The notes: generated by a model not told the origin, from the letters alone. 64,000 bases of DNA from Erysipelothrix sp. (GCA_012512595.1 JAAZDW010000010.1:34760-98759); one strand, 5' to 3'. Positions 10,337 through 20,752 are shown, counted from the stretch's first letter. Made by a program: numbers and translations.

Positions 10337-11971
10337 TTTAGTGTATTCTTCAATCAGTTCTTTATCGATATTTATAAAGACTGTTTCATAGTCATCAATT
10401 TTTACCATTCCTAGAGGTGCTCTAGGAATTTTTTTTACATTTTTAATCTGAGTAAAATTAACTGGGATATTACTTGACGCTTTTGCTTTAGAATAATAAG
10501 CTGCAAGACTTGCTGCTAAATCTGTGACTTCTGTTGTTAGATTATTAGTTGCGACAACTACATGAGCTCCATGGTAATCTTGAACATGAAACCAATAGTC
10601 TTTTTTTGAAGAAGCTTTAAAGGTTACATAGTCGTTTTGAATGTTGTTTTTTCCAACTCGAATGGTTGTGTCAACATCATACTCAATATTTAAAAATTTT
10701 GGAGCCTTAGGCTTACGCTTATCTTTAAATTTGCTCTTGTCAAAGATATACTTATTGTCAATTAGTTCCTGGCGCATTTCCTGAGCACTATTTATATCAG
10801 CAAAGTCTAATTGATCAGTTAAAATTTCAAAATATTTAATTTCATTTTCGGTGTCAAGTATTTGTTGCTGTAAATGTTTAAGTGAATTAGTTTTTTTACG
10901 ATAAATTTTATAATACTTTTGGGCATTTCCAATCGCATCTAATTTCTCGTCTAAATCGATTGTTATTGGTTTAGCTGTTTCATAGTCAACTAAGTTGGTA
11001 TATTTCATACCTTTTTTTATTTGATTTTGATAAGTTATAATTAAATCTCCATATTTGAGAAATATATCAGCGTTTTGATTTTTGTCGAGTTCTTCATTTA
11101 GCTTGAGTAGTTTTCGTTTTTGTTTTTTTAATTGAGCTTTGACAAACTTCGCTAAGTCTCTGGTGCTTTCTGCGATTCGCTTTTTAAGGGCTATGTCATA
11201 ATACAACTTCTCAAAACCTTGGTGGATTGGATAAGCCTTATAAGTTTGTTTCAAATGCAGTAGGGGAATAGCGTGGAAATCTGGTTTTTTTAAACCTTCA
11301 GTAATGACTAACTTATCCGACTTTTTGATTTCGTCCATTATTGTTAAAAAAGATTGATTGTTTGCTATACGGTATCTAACTTCTTTTTCAAGTGTTGGTG
11401 AAAATCCTGAAAACTGTTTAACTAACGAATCATTTATATCAAAGTCATTATTCTTAAAGGGGTTCTTTTTAAATTGTGGTAAAGATATTTCATATTTGGC
11501 TCCAGGAATAATTGCTGCATTAGGATTTTCAATCGGCGAAATCCGTTTTGTCGCATCATAAATAATATCGTTTTCATCGCAAAATATCATATTTGCAAAA
11601 CGTCCTAAAAGCTCTAAATATATATTAAAAATCACTTCATCTCCAATATTATTGTGGCTTTTAATTTTTAGCATTACAAATCGGTCATAATCCTTTTGTT
11701 TTATCTCAATAATTTGGCCATTTAATAGGTGTTTTCTCAACAGCATTACAAAGTTATTAGGATATTTTTCATTTATATAATCTTTTTCAGTAAAGTGAAT
11801 TCGATTACTTATTGACTCAGTACTTATTAGTAAAACTTTAGATTCTTTTTTTGTTTTTACATAAAAAAGAATCTCGGTTTTATTGATTCCATATATTTTA
11901 TTAATTCGCATTGGCAAATAATTATTTAAATCAAAAATGACTTTACTTAAAAGGATTCCATCTAATGCCAT
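10334..11971 (-). CDS. rqcH: NFACT / RqcH family protein (Rqc2 homolog, FbpA-like)
   Basis: NFACT-N and coiled-coil; C-terminal DYWFHVQDYHGAHVVV. Confidence 0.92.
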   Translation of the reverse strand: MALDGILLSKVIFDLNNYLPMRINKIYGINKTEILFYVKTKKESKVLLISTESISNRIHFTEKDYINEKYPNNFVMLLRKHLLNGQIIEIKQKDYDRFVMLKIKSHNNIGDEVIFNIYLELLGRFANMIFCDENDIIYDATKRISPIENPNAAIIPGAKYEISLPQFKKNPFKNNDFDINDSLVKQFSGFSPTLEKEVRYRIANNQSFLTIMDEIKKSDKLVITEGLKKPDFHAIPLLHLKQTYKAYPIHQGFEKLYYDIALKKRIAESTRDLAKFVKAQLKKQKRKLLKLNEELDKNQNADIFLKYGDLIITYQNQIKKGMKYTNLVDYETAKPITIDLDEKLDAIGNAQKYYKIYRKKTNSLKHLQQQILDTENEIKYFEILTDQLDFADINSAQEMRQELIDNKYIFDKSKFKDKRKPKAPKFLNIEYDVDTTIRVGKNNIQNDYVTFKASSKKDYWFHVQDYHGAHVVVATNNLTTEVTDLAASLAAYYSKAKASSNIPVNFTQIKNVKKIPRAPLGMVKIDDYETVFINIDKELIEEYTK

Positions 11972-12085
11972 CTAATCACTCTTTCCTATATCATTATAGC
12001 AAAATAACAGAAATTTATTATAAAAATTATTGTATAAATACTATTGTTATGGTAGCATAAGATTAATATTACATGGGAGGTAAAG

Positions 12086-13741
12086 ATGGCAGACATCATA
12101 AGTCAAGCGCAAACAGTTGGTTTTGATTTTTTAATTGTAATGTCAGGATTAGGATTGTTTTTATTTGGGATAAATACAGTTGGAGAACAATTAAAAAATA
12201 TTGCTGGAAATAGAATGAAATCGCTTATTGATCGCTATACAACTAATCCAATCAAGGGTATATTTGTTGGGATAATAGTGACAGCGTTGATGCAATCTAG
12301 TTCTGCTACAACAGCCTTGGTTATTAGTTTAGTTCGTTCAGGTTTAATGTCACTAGGACAGGCAATTGGTATATTTATGGGGTCCAACATTGGGACGACC
12401 GTAACGGCCATTTTAATTGGTTTTAACATCAGTCGGATTGCTCCATATGCAATTGTTATCGGTGCCTTTATGGAATTATTTGCAAAAAGACAAAAAACCT
12501 TAAACTATGCGAGATTATTAATTGCTTTTGGTGCTTTATTCTTTGGTCTATCTTTAATGGGGGATGGTTTAAAAGTTTTAGCGGATATGCCAGTATTTAC
12601 ACAATTTGCGACTACACTTTCAACAAATAAATTATATTCATTATTGTTAGGGATATTTATGACGATGCTAATTCAATCGTCATCTGCAACAATCGGGATT
12701 TTACAGACTTTGTATGGTCAAGGAATATTAACTTTAAACGCATCGATTCCAATTCTTTTTGGGGCAAATATTGGGACAACTATAACTGCAGTCTTGTCTA
12801 GTATTGGTGGAACAAAAGAATCTAAAAAAACTGCAGTAGCACATATTAGTTTTAACTTATTTGGAACTCTGCTTTTTATGTTGAGTTTGCCTTACTTTAC
12901 AAAACTTGTTCAAATAGGATCTGCTTACTTAGGTTTAAATAAGTTAATGGAAATTGCCTTTGCTCACTTTATTTTTAATGTTACGACAACATTGTTATTA
13001 GTTCCATTTATAAAACAGATTGAAAGCTTTGTCAATTTAATAATTAAAGGTGAGGATCAGAGAGAATTAAGTGTTGAAACTGTTTTTGAAAAATCGATTA
13101 TCCATGAGTCACCAGTAATGGCACTAGGTGTAGCATTGAGTGGAACTTTAGAAATGGCAGAAAATTGTAAAGGAATTTTTAAAGAGACAAGGTGCTATAT
13201 TAATACAGGTTCAAGAGAATGCGCCAAAGCTGCCCAAAAGCATGAAGATTTGGTTAATGAACTTAATCGAGTTTTATCAGGATACTTAGTTGACATCAGT
13301 GGTCACACCTTAAATGAAGATAATACGGTTTATTTAAATTTCTTAATTTATTCGATTAAGGATATTGAACGGATTGGGGACCACTTACTAAATATTGTTA
13401 CCCACTTTGATTCCATCTATGAACAAAATGAAACTATTAGTGATGAAGGAGTCCTTGAATTGGAAGCACTAATGAATATTATTGAAATGTTATTAGATGA
13501 ACTATATTTAGTTATTGAAAGTCCAAGCCACTACCATATTGATCGTCTTTATAAAATGGAAGATGACATTAACCGTTTAGAAAAACAAGCTAGAAAAGCC
13601 TTTATCGAAAGATTAAAAGAACGTGTACCGATGGGTCCGTTAGTAATGGCTCTTTATGTTGATATTTTAAGTGACTTTGAAAGAGTAGGGGACTACAGTT
13701 TTAATGTTGCAAGTCGTTTGAAAGAAACTATCTTAAATTAA
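12086..13741 (+). CDS. Na/Pi cotransporter family protein with C-terminal PhoU-like domain
   Basis: Duplicated QSSSATTALVISLVRSG / QSSSATIGILQTLYGQG and GSNIGTTVTA / GANIGTTITAV motifs. Confidence 0.92.
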   Translation: MADIISQAQTVGFDFLIVMSGLGLFLFGINTVGEQLKNIAGNRMKSLIDRYTTNPIKGIFVGIIVTALMQSSSATTALVISLVRSGLMSLGQAIGIFMGSNIGTTVTAILIGFNISRIAPYAIVIGAFMELFAKRQKTLNYARLLIAFGALFFGLSLMGDGLKVLADMPVFTQFATTLSTNKLYSLLLGIFMTMLIQSSSATIGILQTLYGQGILTLNASIPILFGANIGTTITAVLSSIGGTKESKKTAVAHISFNLFGTLLFMLSLPYFTKLVQIGSAYLGLNKLMEIAFAHFIFNVTTTLLLVPFIKQIESFVNLIIKGEDQRELSVETVFEKSIIHESPVMALGVALSGTLEMAENCKGIFKETRCYINTGSRECAKAAQKHEDLVNELNRVLSGYLVDISGHTLNEDNTVYLNFLIYSIKDIERIGDHLLNIVTHFDSIYEQNETISDEGVLELEALMNIIEMLLDELYLVIESPSHYHIDRLYKMEDDINRLEKQARKAFIERLKERVPMGPLVMALYVDILSDFERVGDYSFNVASRLKETILN

Positions 13742-13753
13742 ATAAGGGTGATT

Positions 13754-13790
13754 AAGCGGTATTGTCAGGTTATTGTTGACAATACCGCTT
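13754..13790. other. Perfect 14-bp inverted repeat (hairpin) without U tract
   Basis: AAGCGGTATTGTCA-(9 nt)-TGACAATACCGCTT. Confidence 0.9.
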
Positions 13791-13824
13791 CACTCCGTTA
13801 ATATATTCAAAAGGGAGATGTAAA

Positions 13825-14391
13825 ATGAAAAAAGGATTATTAATCATTTATAGTGGACCTTCAGGCGTTGGCAAGGGGACCGTGCGTGAAGAATTTATAA
13901 ATGACAAAGATTTAAATCTTATTTATTCAATTTCACTAACAACGCGAGCACCACGTGTTGGAGAAGTTAGAGATAAGGATTATTTCTTTGTAAATCAAGA
14001 AGAATTTGATGAGGCTGTGGCCAATAACAAACTTTTAGAGCATGCCAGCTTTGTTGGAAATAGTTATGGAACACCAAGAGACTATGTCGAGAAAATGCGA
14101 AATCAAGGTTACAATGTCATTTTAGAAATCGAAGTAGAAGGCGCAAAACAGATAATGAAAAATACTGATGACTATTTATCAATATTTTTAGTCCCACCAA
14201 GTTTACATGAACTTGAAAGAAGAATTAGATCAAGACAAACTGAATCAGAAGAAGTTATTCAAAAAAGAATGGAAAAGGCTAGAAACGAATTAGAAGTAGT
14301 TGCTGATTATCATTATGCAGTTGTTAATACAACACCAAAAAAAGCTGCTCAAAGAATTAGAAAAATTATTTTAGATAATATCAAAGACTAG
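13825..14391 (+). CDS. gmk: Guanylate kinase
   Basis: IYSGPSGVGKGTVREEF, SLTTRAPRVGEVRDKDYFFV. Confidence 0.95.
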   Translation: MKKGLLIIYSGPSGVGKGTVREEFINDKDLNLIYSISLTTRAPRVGEVRDKDYFFVNQEEFDEAVANNKLLEHASFVGNSYGTPRDYVEKMRNQGYNVILEIEVEGAKQIMKNTDDYLSIFLVPPSLHELERRIRSRQTESEEVIQKRMEKARNELEVVADYHYAVVNTTPKKAAQRIRKIILDNIKD

Positions 14392-14439
14392 TTTGATTAT
14401 TTCGCACATTAATGATAAAATACATGAAAGCAATGATTG

Positions 14440-14640
14440 GATTAATCTTAAAGTTAAATTGTAGAGAGTCTTGGGCTGGTGAAACAAGACATTTGACATA
14501 AGAGTGTCACCCATGAGTGTTTTATTGAAATTAAGTAGATAAAAACGTTGATCAGCGTTAATGATTTTAAGTGAGTGTAATTATGCACTAATTAAGGTGG
14601 TAACGCGTTATTGACGTCCTTTGGGGACGTTTTTTTATTG
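14440..14640 (+). ncRNA. T-box leader (valine) upstream of valS
   Basis: T-box motif AAGGTGGTAACGCG and terminator GACGTCCTTTGGGGACGTTTTTTT; candidate specifier GTC in GTGTCACCCATGAGTG. Confidence 0.9.
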
Positions 14641-14652
14641 GAGGAAAAGATT

Positions 14653-17271
14653 ATGAAACAATTAGACAATAAATACGATTTTAACAAGGTACAAGCAGGT
14701 AAATATGATAAGTGGTTAAGTGAAGAAAGATTTAAGGCCCAAGGTAAGACAAGTCTTAAAGATCCTTTTACTATTATGATACCACCACCAAATGTCACGG
14801 GCATTTTACATTTAGGTCATGCATGGGATGGAACAATTCAAGATATCCTGGTTAGATATAAAAAAATGAATAATTTCGATGCTTTGTATTTGCCAGGAAT
14901 GGACCATGCTGGGATTGCTACCCAAGCAGTAGTTGATGAAAGATTGAAAACAGAAGGTATTTCTAGATATGATTTAGGCCGTAAAAAGTTTAATGAAAGA
15001 GCTTTTGAGTGGAAGGATGAGTATGCAACAAGAATAAAGACTCAATGGAAAAGTCTGGGGCTGTCCTTAGATTATTCGCGTGAAAGATTTACCTTAGATG
15101 ATAATTTTAATGAGGCAGTAAACACCTTATTTATTAAACTATATGAAGATGACCTACTTTATCGTGGAGAAAGAATTATAAACTGGGATGTTCAAGCTAA
15201 AACAGCTTTATCAAATATTGAAGTTGAGTATAAAGATGTTGCGGGTCACATGTATACTTTTAAATACTTTTTCGAAGATAGTGACAAATACTTAGAAGTT
15301 TCAACGACAAGACCTGAGACAATGTTTGGTGATGTTTGTATTGTAGTTAATCCAAAAGATGAAAGATACTTAGATGTTATCGGCAAAAATGTTATAAATC
15401 CTGCAAATGGTGATGTTTTGCCAATTATTGCTGATGATTATGTCGACGTTGACTTTGGTACTGGTGCTATGAAATGTACTCCAGCTCATGATCCAAATGA
15501 TTTTGAAATTGGACAACGTCATAACTTAGAACTAATTAATTGTATGAATGAAGATGGAACGATGAATGAAGTTGCTGGAAAATTTTCTGGTCTTGATCGA
15601 TTTGACGCCAGAAAACAATTGGTCCAATATATTAAAGATCAAGACTGTGTCGTTGAAATTAAAGATTATACCCATCAAGTTGGCCACTCTGAGCGAACTG
15701 GAGTTATTGTTGAACCATATCTTTCAAAACAATGGTTTGTAAAGATGAAACCCTTAGCCCAAGAAGTTTTAAAATTTCAAGAAGACCCAGCTACTAAAAT
15801 TAATTTTTATCCACAAAGATTTGAGAATGTTTTATATAGTTGGTTAGAAAATATCGAAGACTGGTGTATTTCGAGACAGATTTGGTGGGGACACGAAATT
15901 CCGGCTTGGTATCATAATGAAACGGAAGAGATTTATGTTGGAGAAAACCCACCAGTTGATATTGAAAACTACACTCATGATACTGATGTATTAGATACTT
16001 GGTTCTCAAGTGCACTTTGGCCATTTGCAACTTTAGGCTGGCCAGAAGAAACTGCAGACTTAAAGCGATATTTTCCAAATGATGTTTTGGTAACAGGTTA
16101 TGACATTGTTTTTTTCTGGGTAGCCAGAATGGCATTTACTTCAAGATATCTAATGAAAGAAAGACCGTTTAAAGATGTTGTTATCCATGGACTAATTCGT
16201 GACAGCAAGGGTCTAAAAATGAGTAAAAGTTTGGGTAATGGTGTCGATCCTCAAGATGTTATTGCAGAATATGGTATTGATGCACTTAGATTCTTTTTAG
16301 CCACCAATTCAACGCCTGGGCAAGATGTTAGATATATTGAAAGTAAAGTTGAGGCAGCTTGGAACTTTATCAATAAACTTTGGAATGCGTCGAGATTTGT
16401 TATTATGAATATAGAAGATCGTGCAATCGAACAACCCAAAGTTGAAGACTTGTCGCTAGCTGATTTTTGGATAATCGATAAATTTAATAAAACCTTAAAA
16501 AGTGTGACTGAAAATATGGAAAAATATGAATATGCAATTGCCGGTAATGAACTATATCATTTCGTTTGGGACCAATTTTGTGATTGGTATATTGAACTTT
16601 CAAAAGCCAGTCTAAAAAGTGAAGACCCAGCTAAAAGTAATGCGGCAGCATATTTACTTAAAACAATGCTTAATAATATATTAAGTTTATTGCATCCATT
16701 TGTACCTTTTGTAACTGATGAAATATACTACAGTATTAATAGTAAATCAATTTATGATGCGGCGTGGCCAAAGACAAATACAATGACAAATATAGAATTG
16801 GTTACTCAAATGGACAAAATTATTAATATTATTCAACTAAGTCGAGAAATAAGAGTTGAGTATGAATTAAAACCATCCTTAGATTTAGCCGCAATGATCG
16901 TAGACCATAAAAACACTACCTTAACTTTCAATAGTTTAGAGCGAGAAATCTTGTATATGTTAGCAAGACTTGAAATTGTTGATAATATTGAGGGCGAAGC
17001 CTTAGTTAGAACTTTTAAAGGTGGAAGTGTTAGTATTTTAATGAGTGATATTGTTGACTACCAAGAAGAGTTAAATAAATTAAATAAAGAAGCCGAAAGA
17101 TTGAATAATGAAGTTACTCGTTCAAATAAGATGCTTGCAAACAAGGGTTTTATCGAAAAAGCACCTGCAGCAAAAATAGAAGTTGAAAAAGAAAAATTAG
17201 AGGCTTATAAGATTCAACTCGCAACCGTAAGACAAAGAATAGAGATTACAAAATTAAAATTGGAGGAATAA
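14653..17271 (+). CDS. valS: Valine--tRNA ligase
   Basis: PPPNVTGILHLGHAWD (HIGH), GLKMSKSLGNGVDP (KMSKS), C-terminal coiled coil. Confidence 0.96.
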   Translation: MKQLDNKYDFNKVQAGKYDKWLSEERFKAQGKTSLKDPFTIMIPPPNVTGILHLGHAWDGTIQDILVRYKKMNNFDALYLPGMDHAGIATQAVVDERLKTEGISRYDLGRKKFNERAFEWKDEYATRIKTQWKSLGLSLDYSRERFTLDDNFNEAVNTLFIKLYEDDLLYRGERIINWDVQAKTALSNIEVEYKDVAGHMYTFKYFFEDSDKYLEVSTTRPETMFGDVCIVVNPKDERYLDVIGKNVINPANGDVLPIIADDYVDVDFGTGAMKCTPAHDPNDFEIGQRHNLELINCMNEDGTMNEVAGKFSGLDRFDARKQLVQYIKDQDCVVEIKDYTHQVGHSERTGVIVEPYLSKQWFVKMKPLAQEVLKFQEDPATKINFYPQRFENVLYSWLENIEDWCISRQIWWGHEIPAWYHNETEEIYVGENPPVDIENYTHDTDVLDTWFSSALWPFATLGWPEETADLKRYFPNDVLVTGYDIVFFWVARMAFTSRYLMKERPFKDVVIHGLIRDSKGLKMSKSLGNGVDPQDVIAEYGIDALRFFLATNSTPGQDVRYIESKVEAAWNFINKLWNASRFVIMNIEDRAIEQPKVEDLSLADFWIIDKFNKTLKSVTENMEKYEYAIAGNELYHFVWDQFCDWYIELSKASLKSEDPAKSNAAAYLLKTMLNNILSLLHPFVPFVTDEIYYSINSKSIYDAAWPKTNTMTNIELVTQMDKIINIIQLSREIRVEYELKPSLDLAAMIVDHKNTTLTFNSLEREILYMLARLEIVDNIEGEALVRTFKGGSVSILMSDIVDYQEELNKLNKEAERLNNEVTRSNKMLANKGFIEKAPAAKIEVEKEKLEAYKIQLATVRQRIEITKLKLEE

Positions 17272-17272
17272 T

Positions 17273-18241
17273 ATGCCGAATTTAATGACCCATAAAATAT
17301 TTGGGGAAGATGTATTAGAAATCGCTAATAGTGAGATTCAAAATTATGTTAAAAAAAACCCACAGGCTTTTAGTGTTGGAACAAGTGGACCTGACTATCT
17401 TTTCTATCATAGCCAACTGCCTTGGCAAAACCAAAGTATTGGGAAAAAAGTTAGGGATATTGGTGGTATTATCCATGCAAAAAAGATTAATGATTGGTAT
17501 AAAATTGCAGTTAATTCATGTATAAATGAAAAAGATGAAAACCTCAAAGCAACGATGATTAGTTTTATGATTGGCCATCTTACTCACTGGGGTTTAGATA
17601 GTAGTGTTCATCCGTTTATATTTTACCGAAGTGATGGCAGTACTAAAGAAACAACTTACTGGCATTATCGCTATGAATCAATGTTAGATACTGTTATGGT
17701 AAATAAATATCGTAAAGCATCAATTAGAGATTATCCATCAAAATCTATCTTAAAAACAGATAACGAAATAGAAACAGCAATTTATAAAGTCTATAAGGAA
17801 GCAACCGAAAAAACTTATGATTTAACATTTAAAATGGAATATGTTAATCAATCCTTTAAAGATGCAAAGACAACCCTAAGTGTCCTGTATGATCCAAGTG
17901 GTTTTAAGTTCAAGATAGTGTCACTTATAGAAAGAATGCTTGGCAAAAAGTGGGAGTTTTCTAGCCACATTGTTACTGATAAGGTGGCTAAAGATGAGGA
18001 TGTCTTAAATCTTAATAATCATAGATGGAAAAATCCAGCCAATCCAGAATTTATTAGTAATGAATCATTTTTAGATTTGTACTATAAAGCCATAGTTATG
18101 ACAAATAGTGTTTTAAACGAGTTTAGTTTGGTCTTAGATGGCAAGCCAATTGATGACCTTTTAAGCCTGATTGCAAACAAGAGTTATGAAACAGGACTAA
18201 AAGAATACCATGAGATGGTAGAATATAAATCGATATATTAG
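17273..18241 (+). CDS. Zinc-dependent phospholipase C family protein
   Basis: MPNLMTHKIFGEDV, GTSGPDYLFYHS, GHLTHWGLDSSVHPFIFY. Confidence 0.8.
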   Translation: MPNLMTHKIFGEDVLEIANSEIQNYVKKNPQAFSVGTSGPDYLFYHSQLPWQNQSIGKKVRDIGGIIHAKKINDWYKIAVNSCINEKDENLKATMISFMIGHLTHWGLDSSVHPFIFYRSDGSTKETTYWHYRYESMLDTVMVNKYRKASIRDYPSKSILKTDNEIETAIYKVYKEATEKTYDLTFKMEYVNQSFKDAKTTLSVLYDPSGFKFKIVSLIERMLGKKWEFSSHIVTDKVAKDEDVLNLNNHRWKNPANPEFISNESFLDLYYKAIVMTNSVLNEFSLVLDGKPIDDLLSLIANKSYETGLKEYHEMVEYKSIY

Positions 18242-18321
18242 AAGTTATATTAATAACAAGTGGTTTGATATTCAAATCTTTAGAAAATGAGTTATAATGT
18301 ATACAATAGGAGGTAGTTTAT

Positions 18322-18846
18322 ATGCAAGTAAATGTACGTGGTAAAAATGTTGAAATTACAGATGGTATGAGAACAAGAGTGCAACAAAAGTTAGAGTTTT
18401 TAGAAAAATATATTCTAATCGATGAAAACACAGTCGCAAATGTTCTTGTCAAAGTTTACAATACGCATCATAAAATTGAAGTAACAATCCCTACTAAGGT
18501 TGGCCTGTTAAGAGCAGAAGCTGTACATGATGATTATTTTTCAGCGATTGACTTAGCTTTAGATAAATTAGAAAGCCAAATTAGAAGACAAAAAACAAGA
18601 TTAACCGATCATCGTAAAGAAGGTTTAGCAGAGTCGTTTATTGAGATGGAAAATGAGTACTTAGATCGAAATCAAGAACTAGTTCGAACAAAAAGAATTG
18701 ACTCAGAAGTTATGTCTTTAGATGAAGCAATCCTAAGAATGGAAATGCTTGGGCACACATTCTTTCTTTACACTGATGAAGAGACTGGTAGAGTTGCGCT
18801 AGTTTATAAACGTGATCAAGGTGGATACGGCCTACTTGAAACATAA
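18322..18846 (+). CDS. hpf: Long-form ribosome hibernation promoting factor
   Basis: N-terminal HPF/RaiA domain and C-terminal MSLDEAILRMEMLGHTFFLYTDEETGRVALVYKRDQGGYGLLE. Confidence 0.94.
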   Translation: MQVNVRGKNVEITDGMRTRVQQKLEFLEKYILIDENTVANVLVKVYNTHHKIEVTIPTKVGLLRAEAVHDDYFSAIDLALDKLESQIRRQKTRLTDHRKEGLAESFIEMENEYLDRNQELVRTKRIDSEVMSLDEAILRMEMLGHTFFLYTDEETGRVALVYKRDQGGYGLLET

Positions 18847-18866
18847 GTAAAAGTATTATAAACTTT

Positions 18867-18893
18867 AAAAGGATGGAAAAATCCATCCTTTTA
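18867..18893 (+). terminator. Intrinsic terminator after hpf
   Basis: AAAAGGATGGA-AAAA-TCCATCCTTTT. Confidence 0.8.
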
Positions 18894-18912
18894 TTATATA
18901 AGGAGTAATATC

Positions 18913-20232
18913 ATGAAAATGAATAAACAAGAAAAAAGCTGGGTGCTATATGATGTGGCAAATTCAGCTTTTGTGCTAATACTAACCGCAACAATTCCAA
19001 TCTTTTTTGGGTCTTTAATAAAAGCGGAAGGTGTAGAAGGGGTCATAAACAATCCTTTAGTAAAATTATTCTTTGCTAAAAATGCCCAAGCAGCAATGAT
19101 TGGCGGGGTTGATTCCCAGGCTTTTGCAGCCCTGCAGACAGGATTATTTGGTTTAAGTACATCTGTGTCAGTTTTTGTTACGGCGCTTACGGCACCAATA
19201 TTGGGGTCAATCGCTGATATTAAAGGGATGAAAAAGAAATTGTTTTCAATTTTTCTTTTGATTGGGTTAATCGGAGTATTGTTTTTAGGCGTAACGACAA
19301 AATGGACTGCCTTTTTATTTTTAATAATTATCTCAAGAATTGGTTTTTCTGGAGCTAATGTTTTCTATGATTCAATGTTAGTTGATGTTTCAGATGATGA
19401 AAATATGGACTATGTTTCAAGTGCTGGTTATGCTTTTGGCTATATAGGTAGCATTATCCCTTTTATAGTTGGAATATATTTAATTTTAGCGCTGCCTTTT
19501 GGACTTGAAATCACAAGGGCAACACAAATTTCTTTTCTTATCACTGCAGTTTGGTGGGCGCTATTGTCTTTGCCTTTATTAAAGAATGTTAAACAAACGC
19601 ATTATAGTGACCAGACCTTAATCGATAAAAAAAATGTTTTTAAAGGACTTGCAATAACATTAAATAAGATAAAAGCAGACAAACGAATTTTTTACTTTAT
19701 TATTGCCTATTTTTGTTACATAGATGGCGTTTATACGATAATTTCAATGGCCACAACCTATGGTGCAGAAGTTGGCATTGGAGATAATCAAATGATTATA
19801 GCACTCTTAGTTACTCAAATAGTAGCCTTTCCGTTTGCGATTTTGTCTGGTCGACTGGCTATGAAATATCATTCTTTAAATTTGATTAGATTTTACATCG
19901 TTATGTATATTGGAATTGCTTTTTTAGGATTTATTATGCAATATGCTTGGCAGTTTTGGCTTTTAGCGATTGCGGTTGGAATGGCACAAGGTGGAATTCA
20001 ATCATTGTCTAGATCTTATTTTGGACAAATTATACCTAAAAACGAATCAAATGAATTTTTTGGATTTTTTGATATATTTGGTAAATTTGCCGATTTTTTT
20101 GGACCTTTAATCTTAGCCTTTAGTGCAGCCAGTTTTGGTCATAGTAAATATGGGATATTACTTTTAAACGTCTTGTTTATTATCGGCTTTATACTTGTTG
20201 GTAAGGTCTTAGCTTTAGAGAAAGACCTTTAA
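18913..20232 (+). CDS. MFS transporter, UMF1/Atg22-like
   Basis: SWVLYDVANSAFVLILTATIPIFFGSL N-terminus and multiple TM helices. Confidence 0.85.
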   Translation: MKMNKQEKSWVLYDVANSAFVLILTATIPIFFGSLIKAEGVEGVINNPLVKLFFAKNAQAAMIGGVDSQAFAALQTGLFGLSTSVSVFVTALTAPILGSIADIKGMKKKLFSIFLLIGLIGVLFLGVTTKWTAFLFLIIISRIGFSGANVFYDSMLVDVSDDENMDYVSSAGYAFGYIGSIIPFIVGIYLILALPFGLEITRATQISFLITAVWWALLSLPLLKNVKQTHYSDQTLIDKKNVFKGLAITLNKIKADKRIFYFIIAYFCYIDGVYTIISMATTYGAEVGIGDNQMIIALLVTQIVAFPFAILSGRLAMKYHSLNLIRFYIVMYIGIAFLGFIMQYAWQFWLLAIAVGMAQGGIQSLSRSYFGQIIPKNESNEFFGFFDIFGKFADFFGPLILAFSAASFGHSKYGILLLNVLFIIGFILVGKVLALEKDL

Positions 20233-20248
20233 ATTAGGGAAAAAGGCA

Positions 20249-20278
20249 AGCACCTTCTATTTTATACTAGGAGGTGTT
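20249..20278 (+). promoter_or_regulatory. Possible Shine-Dalgarno-sequestering hairpin
   Basis: AGCACCTTCT-ATTTTATACT-AGGAGGTGTT, 10-bp stem with 2 G:U pairs; 3' arm contains the AGGAGGTG SD of the 39-aa ORF. Confidence 0.6.
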
Positions 20279-20283
20279 GGTCT

Positions 20284-20403
20284 ATGAGTACAGCATTAGC
20301 AATTATTGGTGCAGTCGGTGCAACTGTCGCTGTTTTAAAACTTTTAACTAGTAGACGTGGTTCTTTTGTCATGCCAGGTTTTAGAATTACTTGGGGTAGG
20401 TAA
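20284..20403 (+). CDS. 39-aa putative membrane peptide (not in ORF track)
   Basis: ATG 7 nt after AGGAGGTG-type SD; MSTALAIIGAVGATVAVLKLLTSRRGSFVMPGFRITWGR. Confidence 0.6.
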   Translation: MSTALAIIGAVGATVAVLKLLTSRRGSFVMPGFRITWGR

Positions 20404-20752
20404 TGCGTTTACCTTATTAGCCTTAATCATCTTATCTTTACAAGATATAAAATCTGGTGAAATCCACTATCGGTATTTATTATTGATGGTGGATTTTTTA
20501 TATCCTTTAGGCTATTTATTATTACTTTGTGTGATTATGCTTTATAAATTTATCGATCAATTAATCGGTGGAGCCGATCTTTTAATTTTTGCATTATTAA
20601 TAACTCGATATGGACTCTATACAACAAGTCTAATTGCATTTTATGCTGCAGTTATTGGTTTAATATATTCTGTTATCTTGAAAAAAGGTCAAATTAGATT
20701 TATCCCATTTATTTTAATCGGATTTCTAATTTGCTTAAAAGGAGGACTATGA
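20357..20752 (+). CDS. Short prepilin-peptidase-like (A24) membrane protein, start uncertain
   Basis: LQDIKSGEIHYRYLL and LIGGADLLIFALL resemble the two A24 Asp motifs; adjacent to radC as comC is in Bacillus. Confidence 0.72.
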   Translation: MVLLSCQVLELLGVGNAFTLLALIILSLQDIKSGEIHYRYLLLMVDFLYPLGYLLLLCVIMLYKFIDQLIGGADLLIFALLITRYGLYTTSLIAFYAAVIGLIYSVILKKGQIRFIPFILIGFLICLKGGL

